A stretch of 64,000 nucleotides of DNA, from assembly GCA_010094025.1 (NCBI GenBank), contig ML991851.1, positions 1 to 64,000 of the forward strand, read 5' to 3'. Position 1 is the first letter of the stretch, and each line of letters starts with the position of its first letter. The translations under genes and the position numbers were made by a program. This DNA comes from Viridothelium virens. Taxonomy: Eukaryota; Ascomycota; Dothideomycetes; Trypetheliales; Trypetheliaceae. Below, in pieces: positions 11,168 to 23,714 of the stretch. The notes beneath the pieces are model-generated. The model had not been told where the DNA came from and did not search any database. It worked only from the letters and a program-made list of their open reading frames with translations.

Positions 11168-12779
11168 ATGGCTCTCAACAGGCTTGCTGTAGGTTGCGCT
11201 GACCCCTCATCACCTTTCTTCCAATTGCTAACCACAATTGCAGTCTATTAAAGGCTTTAAGCCACTAGTTGCTGGCCACAGCTTCGTCCTTGGGCAGTAT
11301 GTCTGGCACAGACGACCGGACTGCTTTCGAAACCGATCCTTGGCTTCCAAAGCTTCCGAACCCCCCCAGAAGCTAGAGAACCCACCGCGCGACCTCCAAA
11401 AAGAAGCCAACGCAAGTTCACCCTCCTCACGCGAATCTAGTGCAAACTCGAGACCCTCAGGCAATACGCCAACCTCGTCGACTCCAGCGGTTTCGTCACC
11501 TTCGAGCTCTACAAACCAGTCGATGCCCCCAGGATGGGAGGACAATCCGGACTACAACATATCTGCCTTCTCTCAACTTCCACATCAACACTTTGGCTTC
11601 AACCAATTCATAGTCATCAATGAAGAGTTCAAGGAAGCTCTACGACAGATATTATGGCATTTCAGGGCACCAATACGATACGCTTTTGCATACGGGTCTG
11701 GAGTGTTCTCACAGGACGACGGGCAAGAGCCAGCAGCATGGTCACCTCATCCCCATCCACCAGAAGCTGTCAAGACATGGCAGAAAGGAGGCGGTAAGAT
11801 GATAGATTTTATCTTTGGAGTCAGCTTCACACAGCACTGGCATTCCTTGAACCTTACACAGCACCGTGACCACTATTCGTTCCTTGGATCCTTGGGATCG
11901 GCCTTCGTTTCCCGCATCCAAGACAGATGGGGTGCTGGTGTCTACTTCAACCCGTATATCACCGTCAATGGTACCCTCATCAAGTACGGAGTGGTCAATC
12001 TCGATACCATCTCTCGCGACCTGAGTGAATGGGATACGCTTTATCTTGCTGGGCGTCTTCAGAAACCAGTAAAGATACTCCGAGACGACCCGGGAGTGCG
12101 ATTGGCTAATCAAGTGAATCTCATCTCAGCAGTTCGAGCGGCGCTACTAATGTTAGGGCCTTCTTTCACGGAGCGAGAATTGTATACGGCCATTGCGGGG
12201 ATCAGCTACCTTGGAGATCCGCGAATGGAACTGCCAGCCGAGAACCCACGAAAAGTCGCAAATATTGTGTCTGCCCAATCCACAAATTTCCGACAGCTCT
12301 ACACGCCTCTGATCGATAACCTACCCAATGTCACATTCACTGATCCACGCTGCAGCAATCCGGACTGGCTCAATGATCCCAATCCCGACACAAGAATGGA
12401 GCAAGACATGGACCCAATTAAAAGAGGCAATATAGTTCGCCGGCTTCCTAAAGCACTACGAAAAAAACTGTACTTCCAATACCAAAAGAAGTTTGCGATC
12501 CCTGGTTCAGCATTCGACCAGGTTATGAATGAGAGCAAAGACGAAGATGACCAACGTTTCAAGCGGAGACAAGGCGGAGACTTCGAGCAGCGCATTGCCG
12601 AGCAGTCAGATCTGCCGAAGATGATGGGCGACGTTATTCGCAATACCATCCGTTGGCCAAGCGCGAGTCAGAGTCTGAAGAGTTTCTTTACTGCTGGCCC
12701 TGTCCGCTCCTGGAGATATATGAGCGAGAAGGTAGCCAAATCGCGGCAACGTAGGGCGGACAGTCCAGAAAAGGAATAG
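11168..12779 (+). CDS. TAM41: Mitochondrial CDP-diacylglycerol synthase
   Basis: Matrix-side inner-membrane enzyme making CDP-diacylglycerol from phosphatidic acid and CTP for cardiolipin and PG synthesis. Exons 11168-11188 and 11244-12779 give 518 residues. The tiny first exon encodes MALNRLA and joins SIKGFKPLV, creating a basic presequence, so the TTG at 11238 is intronic rather than a start. Family signatures are FAYGSGVF near residue 155 (nucleotidyltransferase core) and MIDFIFGV about 35 residues later. Further conserved blocks are GAGVYFNPY, KYGVV, DWDTLYLAGR-like SEWDTLYLAGRLQKP, and the terminal QSLKSFFTAG. A serine/proline-rich linker (about residues 45-100) follows the presequence. 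Length is slightly above yeast Tam41. Confidence 0.93.
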
Positions 12780-13507
12780 GTGACGAAAAAGTCGAGTCAG
12801 GATAAGCAAGCAGGATTACGACGCTCTCGCTTCGATCCTTTTCTCCTGTAAATTAGCCTATGGTAATATATCTCTTTTGTTTTCCGAAGCATTGGACTGG
12901 CGCGAGAGCTTTATAGAGGTCGTCCAACAAAAATATCGAGCGCTCGATTGGTGCGCATGTACCTATCTACTAGCATGGATAGTGCTTTTCGGTCCTTTGT
13001 GATTTGATGATGATGAGAGCTCTACTTGAAATAAATGAGGCACAAGAAGGAAACGATGGTATCTATGTCTGCGCTTCTGACCGTCAAGAAATGGGAGATT
13101 TGGGAATGATCACGGAAGAGATACTGAACTTCCATGTGGATACCCTTCGCATCCTTGGTGTCGCTGCACTAATAATTCAATTATCCCGGTGCGGTATCGC
13201 ACGATGAACGTTTTGCAGATTTGAGTGGACTTCAAATGATTATCCTTGCTCATGCATCTGAGGCAAGTAGGTAGGTGTCTTCGAACTGTGGCACATTATC
13301 CGTCCATATGGAAGCAATAAGCGAGAATTCCTTCCAATTGTAGACAACACCCATGTATAGCTGAAGACCAGCAGCAGCAGCTCTATCTTAAGATGACACT
13401 CTGAACCAAAGTGCCGATGACTTATTGAGGAAATCTACGTTCATTGCAATACTGATGCATAGTCGCCACACAATTTCAGTTCGTCAATGATATCTTAAAG
13501 TACCCAT
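12780..13507. other. Intergenic, TAM41 to the surface-protein gene
   Basis: Convergent 3' regions of about 0.7 kb. I see nothing beyond short open frames. Confidence 0.5.
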
Positions 13508-14436
13508 TTACTCTCTACCATAGAGCTCGGGCCGGTCTTCTGTTTGAACTGGCAACTCTGCTATTTCGTTTGTTGCTAACTCTGACATCACTTTACTGCC
13601 TTCAATGTGGTATCCAACGGCTTGCAGTGGTATTTGCTGTGGGGCACTAAACGATGTGTTCCGCCTGTAGGAACGACTAAATTTCCATCCCATTAGCACG
13701 CCAAGAGCTAGGGCCAATAAACCCAACGGAACCCCTATGCCAGCTCCGAGTGCAATCGAATGGGGCCTGGCATCCGAGGTCCGGGAACTCGGCGTGCTGG
13801 ACGAGGATGTCGTGACTGATTGTGAACTCTGATTAGTTCCAGAAACTGTTGATGAGGTTTGCTCCGATACTGGGCTGGAAATTTGGGTTATCCAGGATGT
13901 GATGAATGACGAAGACTTGGTGCTCGTGATGCCGATCACTGTGAGGGTGGACGGCACTCCTATGGTACGTGAGTAAAAACCATTCCAAAGGATGTGGATA
14001 CCCTCTTACCAGAGAATGCGATCACGTATTCTTGCAGACAACTTTCGTGCGATTGAATGACACTAGTGTTGCGATCAATGCATTCGTATTCATCAAAAGT
14101 GGTCCCAGGACATTTCTTGAGCCCCACTACACCAGAGAGTGTATCACCAGAGGAAGTATCGACACAAAAAGTAGGACAGTTCGGATCATTGAAAGATGGA
14201 TCAGTGCAGCTGCCCCTCACATACTGCTGGTGGGCCTCGTAGGGAGCAAGTGGGACAAAGGAGGTAAACTCGCACAACTTATTGGATAAACAGGCATATC
14301 CATGCTCGCAGCAAGTTGAGTTACCACTGGCGAGGCATGGAAAGTTATCGCTGGCGATGGTCTGGCCGTCTGGAAAGTAACACAGTGTTCGAACTTGGAG
14401 AATCAAAATCGCCACAACGAGGAAGTGAGTAAACAT
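13508..14436 (-). CDS. Single-pass surface protein with Cys-rich ectodomain and Ser/Thr stalk
   Basis: Two exons, 14436-14010 and 13959-13508, give 292 residues. Order: signal peptide MFTHFLVVAILILQVRT; a cysteine-rich ectodomain with STCCEHGYACLSNKLC, then RGSCTDPSF..CPTFC; a Ser/Thr-rich stalk (about 160-210); one membrane helix GAGIGVPLGLLALALGVLMG; and a basic cytoplasmic tail starting SRSYRR. This layout is common in uncharacterised filamentous-fungal sensor-like proteins and resembles WSC/Mid2-type wall sensors in topology only. ATG 14436 is chosen because it gives the signal peptide; the frame stays open upstream to about 14550. Function is unknown. Confidence 0.75.
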
Positions 14437-15862
14437 TTTAGGATGAGGCTGTACGTATGAGATATGTCTCGAAAGGCGCCGAGCCTGCGCCACGAAAAAA
14501 TTTAAATCAGGACGGAGAGACAAGAAGATGAAGACGCACAGACGGGTCATGGTGTACTCATGGGAAGCTTATCGACGTGAAGTACAGATAGGTCAGCGCT
14601 GTGTACCTTGTCTCACACTCACAAAGTCATTTTCCAATGAGTGTACGGCGACGCCTGTGTTGTTGCTGCTAAGTAGGAACAAACCTTGATCACATTACCC
14701 TCACAAAAGAGTTTCCGGGTCCTCACTCTTCAACACAGCATGAGGCAATCTCACGGCGAACCTGGTGCCTGATCCACTTTATCAGACAGATAGAAGAAGA
14801 CCTTGCCAGTTCAGTCTGATTGCTGTCAGCTTCTCATTTCACAGACCCCACTATCTTTCCGCATACATTTCGCTTGTTCATACCAGCGTTCTCTGTCACC
14901 AATGGAATGTGCTGGCTCAAACGTTTATACAATCCCCGCGGAGCAGAATACGCACACTAAGCCGCCTAGGATTTCAAGACTGAGCTCGACTCTTGCTGTT
15001 CGCTATCCTCCAGATCTCCATGCACTCCGATCTGAATATGAGGGTCCAACTCTGGAGTGGTCAGCTAATTACAACAGAATGAGAGGTGTAGGGAACTCTA
15101 TCGCCAAACCTGGAGGTTTTCGAAGCCGTTTTAAGCGGCGCTTTGCCCAGCACACCAGCCCAGATCCCTGACCGTTCAGGTGTCTAATCCTTCCAGATAA
15201 AGAAGCATTGGCTGCAACGGTACGATGATCACTCCTATGTATCTACTTGTAGATACTGGATTATTCCCCGATCTCGATTCATTCTACAATGGACTTTGAT
15301 GCAGGAGCGTCCCAAATCGAGACCGTGAGGGTTGTTTACGCCAGATCCAGATTAGGCTAGACAGCTTGCGCTACTATAATTAGCTAGAGTAAGTTTATTT
15401 CGTGGGCTACTTTTGCACGCGATCTTGTTGGCTTCAACAAGGTATCAATCTCAACCTCGATACGCCTGCCCGGCGTTTTGATGCATATCGGTTCTTTCTG
15501 AGGGGCCGTGAGGAGGGACGCCATACGTCGGTAGGCTGCGTGCTGTATCAGTGGGTCCGTAATACATGGATCTGGTACGCGCACCGTTTTGCGGCTCCTG
15601 ACAGTAGTGGACAGGATGTGAATTTAGATAAGGCTGCAATGGAGATTAATTGCGTCTGTGTGATTCTGCCTTGAGTCTCTCCGTTGCGGGTGGATCAAAG
15701 ACGAGCGCAAAGTCGGCTGTGCTACGAATTTCTAGCCTTGCAGACGCGACTTACTCGGAAACTCAGCCTCACGTGCGTGGGAAGCTCAAGATGGAAACAC
15801 CTCCTCTTATCTGGGGTTCTCTGACCTGTGTCCTATGGTGAATAATAAGCCGACAGCTTGCA
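14437..15862. other. Intergenic region with small uncertain frames
   Basis: About 1.4 kb. The best frame starts at ATG 14902 (separate entry). Another open frame of about 90 codons near 15402 lacks an ATG. Confidence 0.45.
14902..15171 (+). CDS. Hypothetical small protein (89 aa), doubtful
   Basis: ATG 14902 sits in a good context (ACCAATGG) and opens 89 codons. The product is basic at its C-terminus (FRSRFKRRF). No signal peptide, membrane helix or known domain is seen. It may be a chance frame. Confidence 0.2.
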   Translation: MECAGSNVYTIPAEQNTHTKPPRISRLSSTLAVRYPPDLHALRSEYEGPTLEWSANYNRMRGVGNSIAKPGGFRSRFKRRFAQHTSPDP

Positions 15863-18800
15863 ATGGATGGCGTATCAGCAGCAGCGAGTAGTAAGCAACT
15901 AGCAAAGTGATTTACAAGGTCTTGACCAAGGCTGACATACAGCATCGCCAGTACTCGGCATAACAGCCTTTGCTGCCCAGCTTCTCGAGGGCATTATAGA
16001 ACTGTAGCGTTTTTGGTCATCATTCCGGGATGCCCCTCAGGAGGTCACCACCATCTTGGAAGACCTCGGTCTTCTGCGAGATGTGCTGCAGCATATCGCA
16101 CAACATGAAGGCAGAAACGCTCTCATCACAGTGAAACTGTTGAAGACCTGCAACGAGAAGGTCAAGGTTTTGCAAGATATCGTAGGGCCATTGGCAGGAT
16201 CTCTCAAGTCTAAAAGTAGGCCACTGCGGACTTGGAATGCGTTCAAAATAGCATCGAATAAGGAGAAATTGAGTTTATTTGAGAGGTCGTTAGCCGAAAC
16301 AAAAACCTCTCTCCTCTTAGCCCTGCAGTCCTGCAATACGTACGTTTCCTCCTACTGTACGAAAATCCTGCTGACACAGTAGGGCAGACAACAAATTGCC
16401 CAATGTTCTCGACAGACCTACATGCTAGAACAATCTACTTCAACTAATATCGCAGCCTTGCAAAGAGGTCTTGAGGATTCTATACGGGTCAATGAGGAGA
16501 ATGACACCAATAGGAAGACTATTTCGACAAGCGTTGCTAGTCTCAGCTCAATACAGCAGACTATTTTCGAGTCGATAAGCCAGCTGGCCGACGATGTTTC
16601 TGGTATGAGAGTGCAGCAATCGTTGGAATTATCAACAGTTGTCAAAGGCGTGCAAGACATTGATCGCCATCTACGTAGTCTGCATGAAGTGGTTCGACTA
16701 AGTATTGCAAATACTGGCCACGCCACCTCCTCAAAAATGCTTGCTCCAGCTATTGATCAGCTCCTTTCACAGCATCGCAAAAAGTTACATAACAGATTCC
16801 GTATTTCCTTTAGTGAGCAGACCACTTATTACAGCGAATCGAGAAACATCTTTGGACATATCTTCATGAGCACCCGTCTTCTCAAGAGAGCTATCACTGA
16901 AGGTGATCATGTCATTGAGCAGCTTGAAACACGATCGTCCTTCGCCTTCCATCCGGCATCGTGGCTGATATCTCTGGGCATGAAAATAGCCGTTCAGATC
17001 AAGTACCAAGGATTATTACCAACCATTACAACGACTCGGGCTGTCTCAGACGACGCGCTTATCTTCGAATTCTGTCATACAGGGAATGTTGATGGAGTTC
17101 GTACGCTCTTTCAGCGTGGGGAAGCGTCTGTGCTTGACGTGGGCTCCTGGGGTATGCGGCCTTTGCATGTAGGTAATCTCCTAAATCCTCAGAATTACTT
17201 CTCCATTTCAAGCATGGTCTGGATATCTTAATAGCCTTGGCCTCTCAAAGCCAACAGCTAGCAGCTTGAGAGTGGACACCACACTGATACCAGTCCTGAC
17301 TACGAACCTCCTCTTTATCATGAATGTGTTAGTGGCATAAATGTACAAGTAGAGGGTTCGCGGGAGAAGAATTGAATCTCGCACTTTACTGAGCGACTCA
17401 TGGGACCAGAAGGGATAGCATGTGGAGCATGCTCTTCAACGAAACCGGCAGTGTTCAACAAGTCGCTGATATCTTGCGTTGCAGTGCGCAGTCAATCATG
17501 GCCAGAATGAGATAATTAAATTTCTACTCCTTCAGGGCGCTGATCCCTTCGCCCGCACGTATGGGGACAGGGCGAAGTAAGTAGTGTTTCTCAACAACGT
17601 TCTTAGCACCTAATGAGCTATCTTAGTACGGCGGCAATGTGCGGTATAATACTGGCGGACCTCTCGGATCTCCATCGTTGGCAGGAGATAGCAATGATGT
17701 TTGATGCCTACTTCGAATTTGATGATTATCAAGATCATGGATGGCATATACTTTACTCTACGATTGCTGGGTATGTCCACAAGTTACCACATTCGGCAAG
17801 TCGAGACGTCCAACTCGAGTTCATTATCTGGCTGCTCGAGAGACACGCTCGGAAAGCTTGTGAATCAGCACATATTCGCAAAAATGCAGAGCTTATCCAA
17901 ATGGCTTTCGACACAGAGGATCTCCAGATGCTGCAGATCTTGGTCAAGCTTGACCCTAAAGGAAACTGTTTCGAATCACATTGGAACTCGACTCTTCTGC
18001 ATGAATGTTTTACCCTCGGCTACCAAAGCGATGTCTCAAATGGGCATGAGACAGTAAAATTACTGACGACCCTCGGATACGACTTACACAAAGTCAGTCA
18101 CGGAGAGACTCCAATATCCGAGGGTCTTCAATTCTCTTTCTGGTTTCAGGAGTGGCGGTCGTGGCTCGGAAATACCTTCCTTAACGATTTGATAGCTGAA
18201 CTAAGCTGTTCCACTCTTCCTCTTTCGAAGAAAGGATGGCGATTACGTAACCTTCAGACGCTCTTCGAGCTTCCGGAAAGAAACTCATATCCGGAAATGC
18301 TGCAAAAGTGGTTCAGTTCATTCGACATGGTATGCTCCATTTGCGACGAAAGCGAACCAAGATGGCCTTATCCGCGGCGACCTACCCGATGTAAATTCCT
18401 GGAGCCGTGGTGGGAAGAACTGTTAGAACGAATCAGGGATTCGCAGTGCATTTGCCGCTTCATCGTTGACTTCCAAGACTCGCATGCTCAAACGCCAGGG
18501 GGGACCGAACTGAAGGCTCCCAATGCATTCGATCCCAAAAATGCCTGTGGCTTCTGCAGGTGTAAAGGTCGTGGTGACGATGATTCAACGCGGGATCCAT
18601 TAGCTGACATCCTTAATCGTGACCAACGAGTAGATGAGGCATCGATTCCCCGAGAGGAAGCTTGGGAGGATCGTATTAGCTGGAGAACGCTATCCGAGAA
18701 GGAAGACTATCGCGGTTTGATGCTTTATCACTTCCATTCTCAAGGCGGTAGGTGGAGGAAGCAGTACCAACCGGGAATGATATACTGTTGTGCTTGCTTA

Positions 18801-18911
18801 GGAAGATTTGAGGGCTGGGTAACTGATGAAGAAGAGCAACGTAATGCGAAGGTAGTACGTGATGACGTGGAGTCATTGGTAAGCTCGGTACCAGGAGCGT
18901 TTGTGGTTTGA
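15863..18911 (+). CDS. Ankyrin protein with PigL/Helo-like N-terminal domain; one in-frame TAG
   Basis: Phase-consistent exons are 15863-15890, 15943-16339, 16388-17168, 17485-17576 and 17627-18911 (860 codons plus stop). The N-terminus (SPVLGITAFAAQLLEGIIEL, then DAPQEVTTILEDLGLLRDVL, then a helix ending SLLLALQSCN) matches the fungal N-terminal domain found on STAND/ankyrin proteins. Residues 145-390 look helical. One clear ankyrin unit follows (GMRPLH joined to CAVNHGQNEIIKFLLLQGADPF). The last 430 codons are fully open, end in a cysteine-rich segment (CGFCRCKG, YCCACLG) and are unassigned. Oddities are an in-frame TAG at 16005-16007 inside the N-terminal helix and an unusually long 316-bp interval at 17169-17484. 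Either a recently damaged gene, or splicing differs from my model. Confidence 0.55.
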
Positions 18912-20248
18912 ATCACAGATGATACGAGGTGCATGTTCTCCTTTCTTGCTACTAACAGTATCGTGTGCATGGTTCAGGTCTGAGAAGAGATATCAGTGCC
19001 AGCGGATACAGATTTGGCGTACACGAATTTAAGATACTTGCCAAATTAGTCTGTAAAAGGTTCTCTTCTTCCCGTAGGTTTCATCGCATCTCGATGATGA
19101 ATGCGGGAATGCTTGGGGAGGATATACGATAGGCGGCTATGAGGACTTTAGGGAAGGACACTGAACCTATGCACCCAAAGTAACTCAGATGAGGAGAATC
19201 TTTCTTGATCGAGTGGAATTGTTCAATGATATTTTGGGCTATTCTGTCAATCTTGAGATTTGCGAGTGGTGTGGGGGACTCAAGTATCTAATTATAAATT
19301 CTGTCGTCAATCAAGAAAAGTAAAACATAAACAAAATGGGAACATATTCTCCGAAATAGTCAGATATTCTGCTCATGTGAATGACAAACGGACCGGGTAA
19401 TCAAGCTTTAATATAGCAAAATGCAAGTGAATTACAACCCGTGTCTTGACTTCCGGATACCTTAGATTTTCTTGTTTCTAAAGACAGAATTGAAAGCAGT
19501 AGCACTGGAGTCAAAAAAGGAGCACCAAAAAACTAATTTTCTCATTTGCCCACACTCGGAGTACAGACCCCTGCGCAAAACAATTCCAATGACTGCATCC
19601 CCTGGTTCCCAATGAGAGTATGGAGATAAGTAGGACGCGAGTCATGACAAGTTTCTAAGGATCTCCGCTTCCTCAAAGGTTATTTGAAAATCAATGTAGA
19701 CAGTACAGTCAGTATCTCCGCAGCGATGAAGTCGCTGTCCCACTTTCGTGGGATAGGAATCATCCCTCAAAACGGCAAATTTGTGTGGACATATGAAACG
19801 CGTACTATTAAAGCCCCAAAATTTCAGGACCAAAAAAATAATTCTAGGAACTGCGCGTCATATTTTGAAGGTTCCATTCAAGAGACATAGAGAAGCGATG
19901 AGTGCACATTGGGTATCACTTGCTGGATGAAGTTGCTTCCGAGGACCTTGGGACGGAACTGCGTTCAATGGGTGGAAACTACCTTATTCGTGCTAGTGCA
20001 TGAAGTTTCCTTCACCCTCTCTCGCTCTCGGCAGATTTAGACTTCACCAATACTACACGCCCCAGTTTCTGCTTCGACATTACTCACCGTGCAGTACACT
20101 GTAGGCGAACTCTGAATAGTGAATAAGTAGGTAGATACTCCACACACTCCTAAGCATAGTCTCCTATCCTCCCAACAATTTCCCCAAGGAGACTATCTGC
20201 AGGGTCTCTCCTCCTTGGACCCTGCGTTTTCAATCTCTGTAAGCCATC
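18912..20248. other. AT-rich intergenic region
   Basis: About 1.3 kb with no supported gene or repeat seen. Confidence 0.5.
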
Positions 20249-21036
20249 ATGACGTCAAACGACGTCGATACGTATACAGAAGGACCAATCCGCGACATTC
20301 AGTCAGACGAACGTGTAGCTTTGGACCTTGGAGGAGGAAAGCAGGAGATTATCTCAAAATCTGATCTTCTTGGTATGCTCAAAGCATTCATTTTGTCAAA
20401 AGCAAAATAAGCGTTGACTGATCGTTGATATTAGGATTAATCTCCGCAGAATTCGAGAATGGCAAGGACCTGACCTCTATCAAAGTGCACAGCAATTCAG
20501 CCGATGGAAAAGACACACAAATTCAGCTGCATCAGCATATCTGGCAGACGTCTCTGTTAACAGGCCCGTGGAAGGCCGAGTTCGAATCAATCTGGAACAA
20601 ATACATTGCGATCATCTCAAGCCAAGCGATTCCTATCGAAGAGCTTCAGAAACTCCCAGGCTGGAAAGAGAGTGTTATCAACTTTCTAGATGACCTCTCA
20701 ACCTTCGCGAGCAATGAGGCTGCTCAGCGGCGCCTCGGTAACACCAATAACGCATTTTCATTAGGCTAGCCTTATTTCGACGCTGAGACTGTTGTAAAGA
20801 TTTTACGCCTCCCAACTTCAGAAGGTACCTTAGAGAAGCAGCTCCAGAATTTGGCTCAGAAGAAGATGGATAGGGACAACACTACGGAATGGTGCTCATC
20901 CCACGATATGTTTCCCTTGTATAAGCGGGCTTTTAAATTCAACTACAAAGGATGGAAATCTAGCATTGACTACAAAAAATGGAAGAAAAATCGCGAGTCA
21001 AAAGCCAGGAAAGAAGAAAAGGGTAAGGATAAATGA
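20249..21036 (+). CDS. Unknown lysine-rich cytosolic protein; TAG or alternative intron
   Basis: Exon 1 (20249-20372) joins 20435 onward across a 62-bp intron. The frame then stays open to 21036 except for one TAG at 20767-20769. A candidate 84-bp intron (20738-20821, GTAACA..CAG) removes the TAG without changing frame and gives RRL joined to EGTLEKQLQ. Alternatively the TAG interrupts a coding stretch (PYFDAETVVKILRLP reads as plausible protein). Spliced product is about 213 residues: acidic N-terminus, a middle with HIWQTSLLTGPWKAEFESIW, and a very basic tail (KKWKKNRESKARKEEKGKDK). No signal peptide or known domain. Confidence 0.45.
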
Positions 21037-21984
21037 AAAAAACATGTGAGATTAGGCAATGTTCTTTTTTCTACGACATGCGGAGACTTTGTGTTAATTA
21101 ACATACACAGACATGAAATACTTTGAATGATTTTATCTCGCCTAATTGAGACTAGAGTAAGATTTCAAATTGCACATTTCCGGAGCCATCCGGAGCGCGC
21201 AAAATCCTATGACATATTCAGCGTACTGAGAAATTGACAACCCATAATGACGATGATCGCTTTTCTGAGTCTGGGCTGAGGAGGGAATATATGGGATGAA
21301 GGTGAGGCTGAAGGCCGAATCATGCGGCTGGTAGAGTAACGTACTATCGAACAACGGCTTCCATTTTGGACGAACATTTGGCCCTTCTCAAAGTCGATCG
21401 TGCATCTTTAAAAGCCTTCTGAGGTTGGGTTCTGCAATGGTGCGTCATTGAACTTGCGTCCTGCCAAACCGCGAATTTGCTAAAGGTTAAGAATGACACT
21501 CTACTCCGTATCGTATCGTATTGGTTAGAGATCCCAGCAAGCAACATCAGTTAGAGCCAGGCAGCCAAGTTGAGCTGCTATCTCAGCTCTCAGGTCACGA
21601 AGAAGCGGTATATGCGACCATTGGAGCTCGGATAGATGACGGCATCTGTTGAGTGCTTTTGAGGTAATTAATATACTCTACCGCATAGACGCATTGGCAT
21701 CGACAAGTGTATTTTCGCGAACCCCGCACAAAGTCCGAACGAACTTACCTATAACGAGCGCTGCCAATTGTGACATGACTACCGCCAGGTGGAACTTGAT
21801 GTACGGATATCGCCAGGCATGACCCGCACTTCCAAAATCCTTAGGATTGTGACTGGGGGGGCTAGATCGGCCATTGCTGGTTTAACAAAAGTCATTTAAT
21901 GGCGACTGGAAGCGAGTTATTCGACTTCCTGCCAATAAACACATCCTGATACCTTCACGGTCGTTATCGTCTGGCTATTACGCA
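21037..21984. other. Intergenic, upstream of the carboxylesterase
   Basis: About 0.95 kb with no gene recognised. Confidence 0.5.
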
Positions 21985-23714
21985 ATGCAATCTTTCGTGT
22001 TACTCCTCTCATGGGCTTGGCTCTGGAATGGCGGCAAGGCTTCTGAGCAGAAACTTTTTCCACATCAGCCGGAAGTCAAGCTTCATGGAGGGTCCGTAAT
22101 CAGTGGAGTCGTTGACCACAACTACTCTTTCGTCCGACAGTTTTTAGGAATCCCTTACGCCCAGCCTCCAGTTGGTGAGCTGCGCTGGGAGGCTCCGCGA
22201 CCAGATCATTTGCCTCAATCAGTGAACGCGACTTCTTATGGAACATCTTGCACGCAATTCATGGGTACCATACCCAACCTGTTCAACAAAGACGTTCTAG
22301 AGTATAACATAGGGAATCTCAATATTGCCGGCGAAGATTGCCTGACGCTGAGTATCTGGACTCCCCAACGCGCCACAAACCTGCCAGTCATAGTCTTCTT
22401 CTATGGTGGAGGCTGGTACACGGGCGGACAGGACACGCCGTATCAGATACCTACACAATGGGTAGAACGGACAAAGGACCTGGTCGTGGTTGTACCAAAG
22501 TAAGTCGGCTCCAATGGCTTCGAGTAGACCTTTCTAAAGCAGAGATAGCTTTCGCGGGAACATTTTCGGTTTTCCAAATGCGCGAGGAGTGAAGGATCAA
22601 AATCTAGGCCTCCTGGACCAACGTCTTGCGTAAGGCCTCATATACACACCGAGCGTGCGGTGGCTAACAAGCACTACACAGCGTCGAGTGGATCAGGGAT
22701 AATATCAAAGTCTTCGGCGGAGATCCTAGCAAAATCACCATCTGGGGTCAGTCCTCCGGAGTGGAAGCCGTAGATATATACAATTATGCTTGGTACAAGG
22801 ATCTGATAGTCAGAGGCTTGATCATGGATTCTGGTACTTCCTTCATCGAAAGTGGTGCAGGGCCCAGGTACTCAAACTTCTCATATGTGGCGAGTCGGGC
22901 GGGCTGCGGCAGCGCCAGCAGCAGCGCACAAGAGCTCGCATGTATGAAAAAAGTTGACGCAGCCACGATTGAGGGTGTCATAGCGGATGAAAATAATGGC
23001 GGATCGATGGAAGGTCTTGCATTTGGACCTTCGGCAGATGAGAAAGTGGTCTTTTCCAATTATACCGACAGAGTCCAACAGGGCAAGCTCACGAAAGTGG
23101 TAAGTGAAGCTCCGATCCGTGGCAAGCAAGACGAGCAAGCAAACTGAGTGAGCAATAAGCCGGCCATTATCGGTATTAACAAGGACGATGGAGATGTGTT
23201 TGCGCCGTACAACGCTAGTGGGCCGGACCAGACTCTCTCGGAATTTTACTTTCTTCAGGTGTTCTTGTGCACCACGTACAAGACTGCAAAGTAGGTGCTT
23301 CAGCCTTGCTTGCATCGCTCTGGCTCTGTGCCCAGTCCAGATGGCGGCAGGTCTGACCGGTGATGCAGACTACGAGCAGGTTCGGGCGTTCCGACTTACC
23401 GATACGTATATGCAGGCAACTTTAGCAACATCTCGCCGAAGCCATGGATGGGTGCTTATCATCAGTCTGAGCTGCCGCTGCTGTTCGGCACCCATGGCAA
23501 CTATCGTGGTCAATCGACCAAGTACGAGATTGCTGTAAGTAAAGCTATGCAGGATGCGTGGCGAGCGTTTGCAGAGAACCCACAAGATGGTCTGGCGAGA
23601 CAAAATTGGCCCAGGTTCAATGCCCGCCGCGACATTGTGAGATGGTTTGGTGATAATGGAACGGTGGTGCGGAATGGGTATGGTGACCTGAAGATATACG
23701 AAGACAAATGTTGA
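21985..23714 (+). CDS. Secreted type-B carboxylesterase/lipase
   Basis: Alpha/beta-hydrolase expected to cleave carboxylic esters outside the cell. Five exons, 21985-22499, 22549-22629, 22682-23099, 23160-23290 and 23369-23714, give 496 residues. The N-terminus MQSFVLLLSWAWLWNGGKA is a signal peptide. Signatures in order are FLGIPYAQPPVGELRW, EDCLTLSIWTP, FFYGGGWYTGG (oxyanion hole), NIFGFPNARG, then GQSSG with nucleophile Ser223 and GAYHQSELPLLFGTH with catalytic His413. The acidic member of the triad is not pinned down. It is some 50 residues shorter than many fungal relatives, mainly between the Ser and His motifs. It lies beside a permease and a Zn2Cys6 regulator. Confidence 0.9.

Noticed and set aside
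17360-17400. tRNA-like B-box resemblance (GGTTCGCGGG / GAATCTCGC)
   Set aside because: No A box, no acceptor stem and no cloverleaf could be drawn around it.
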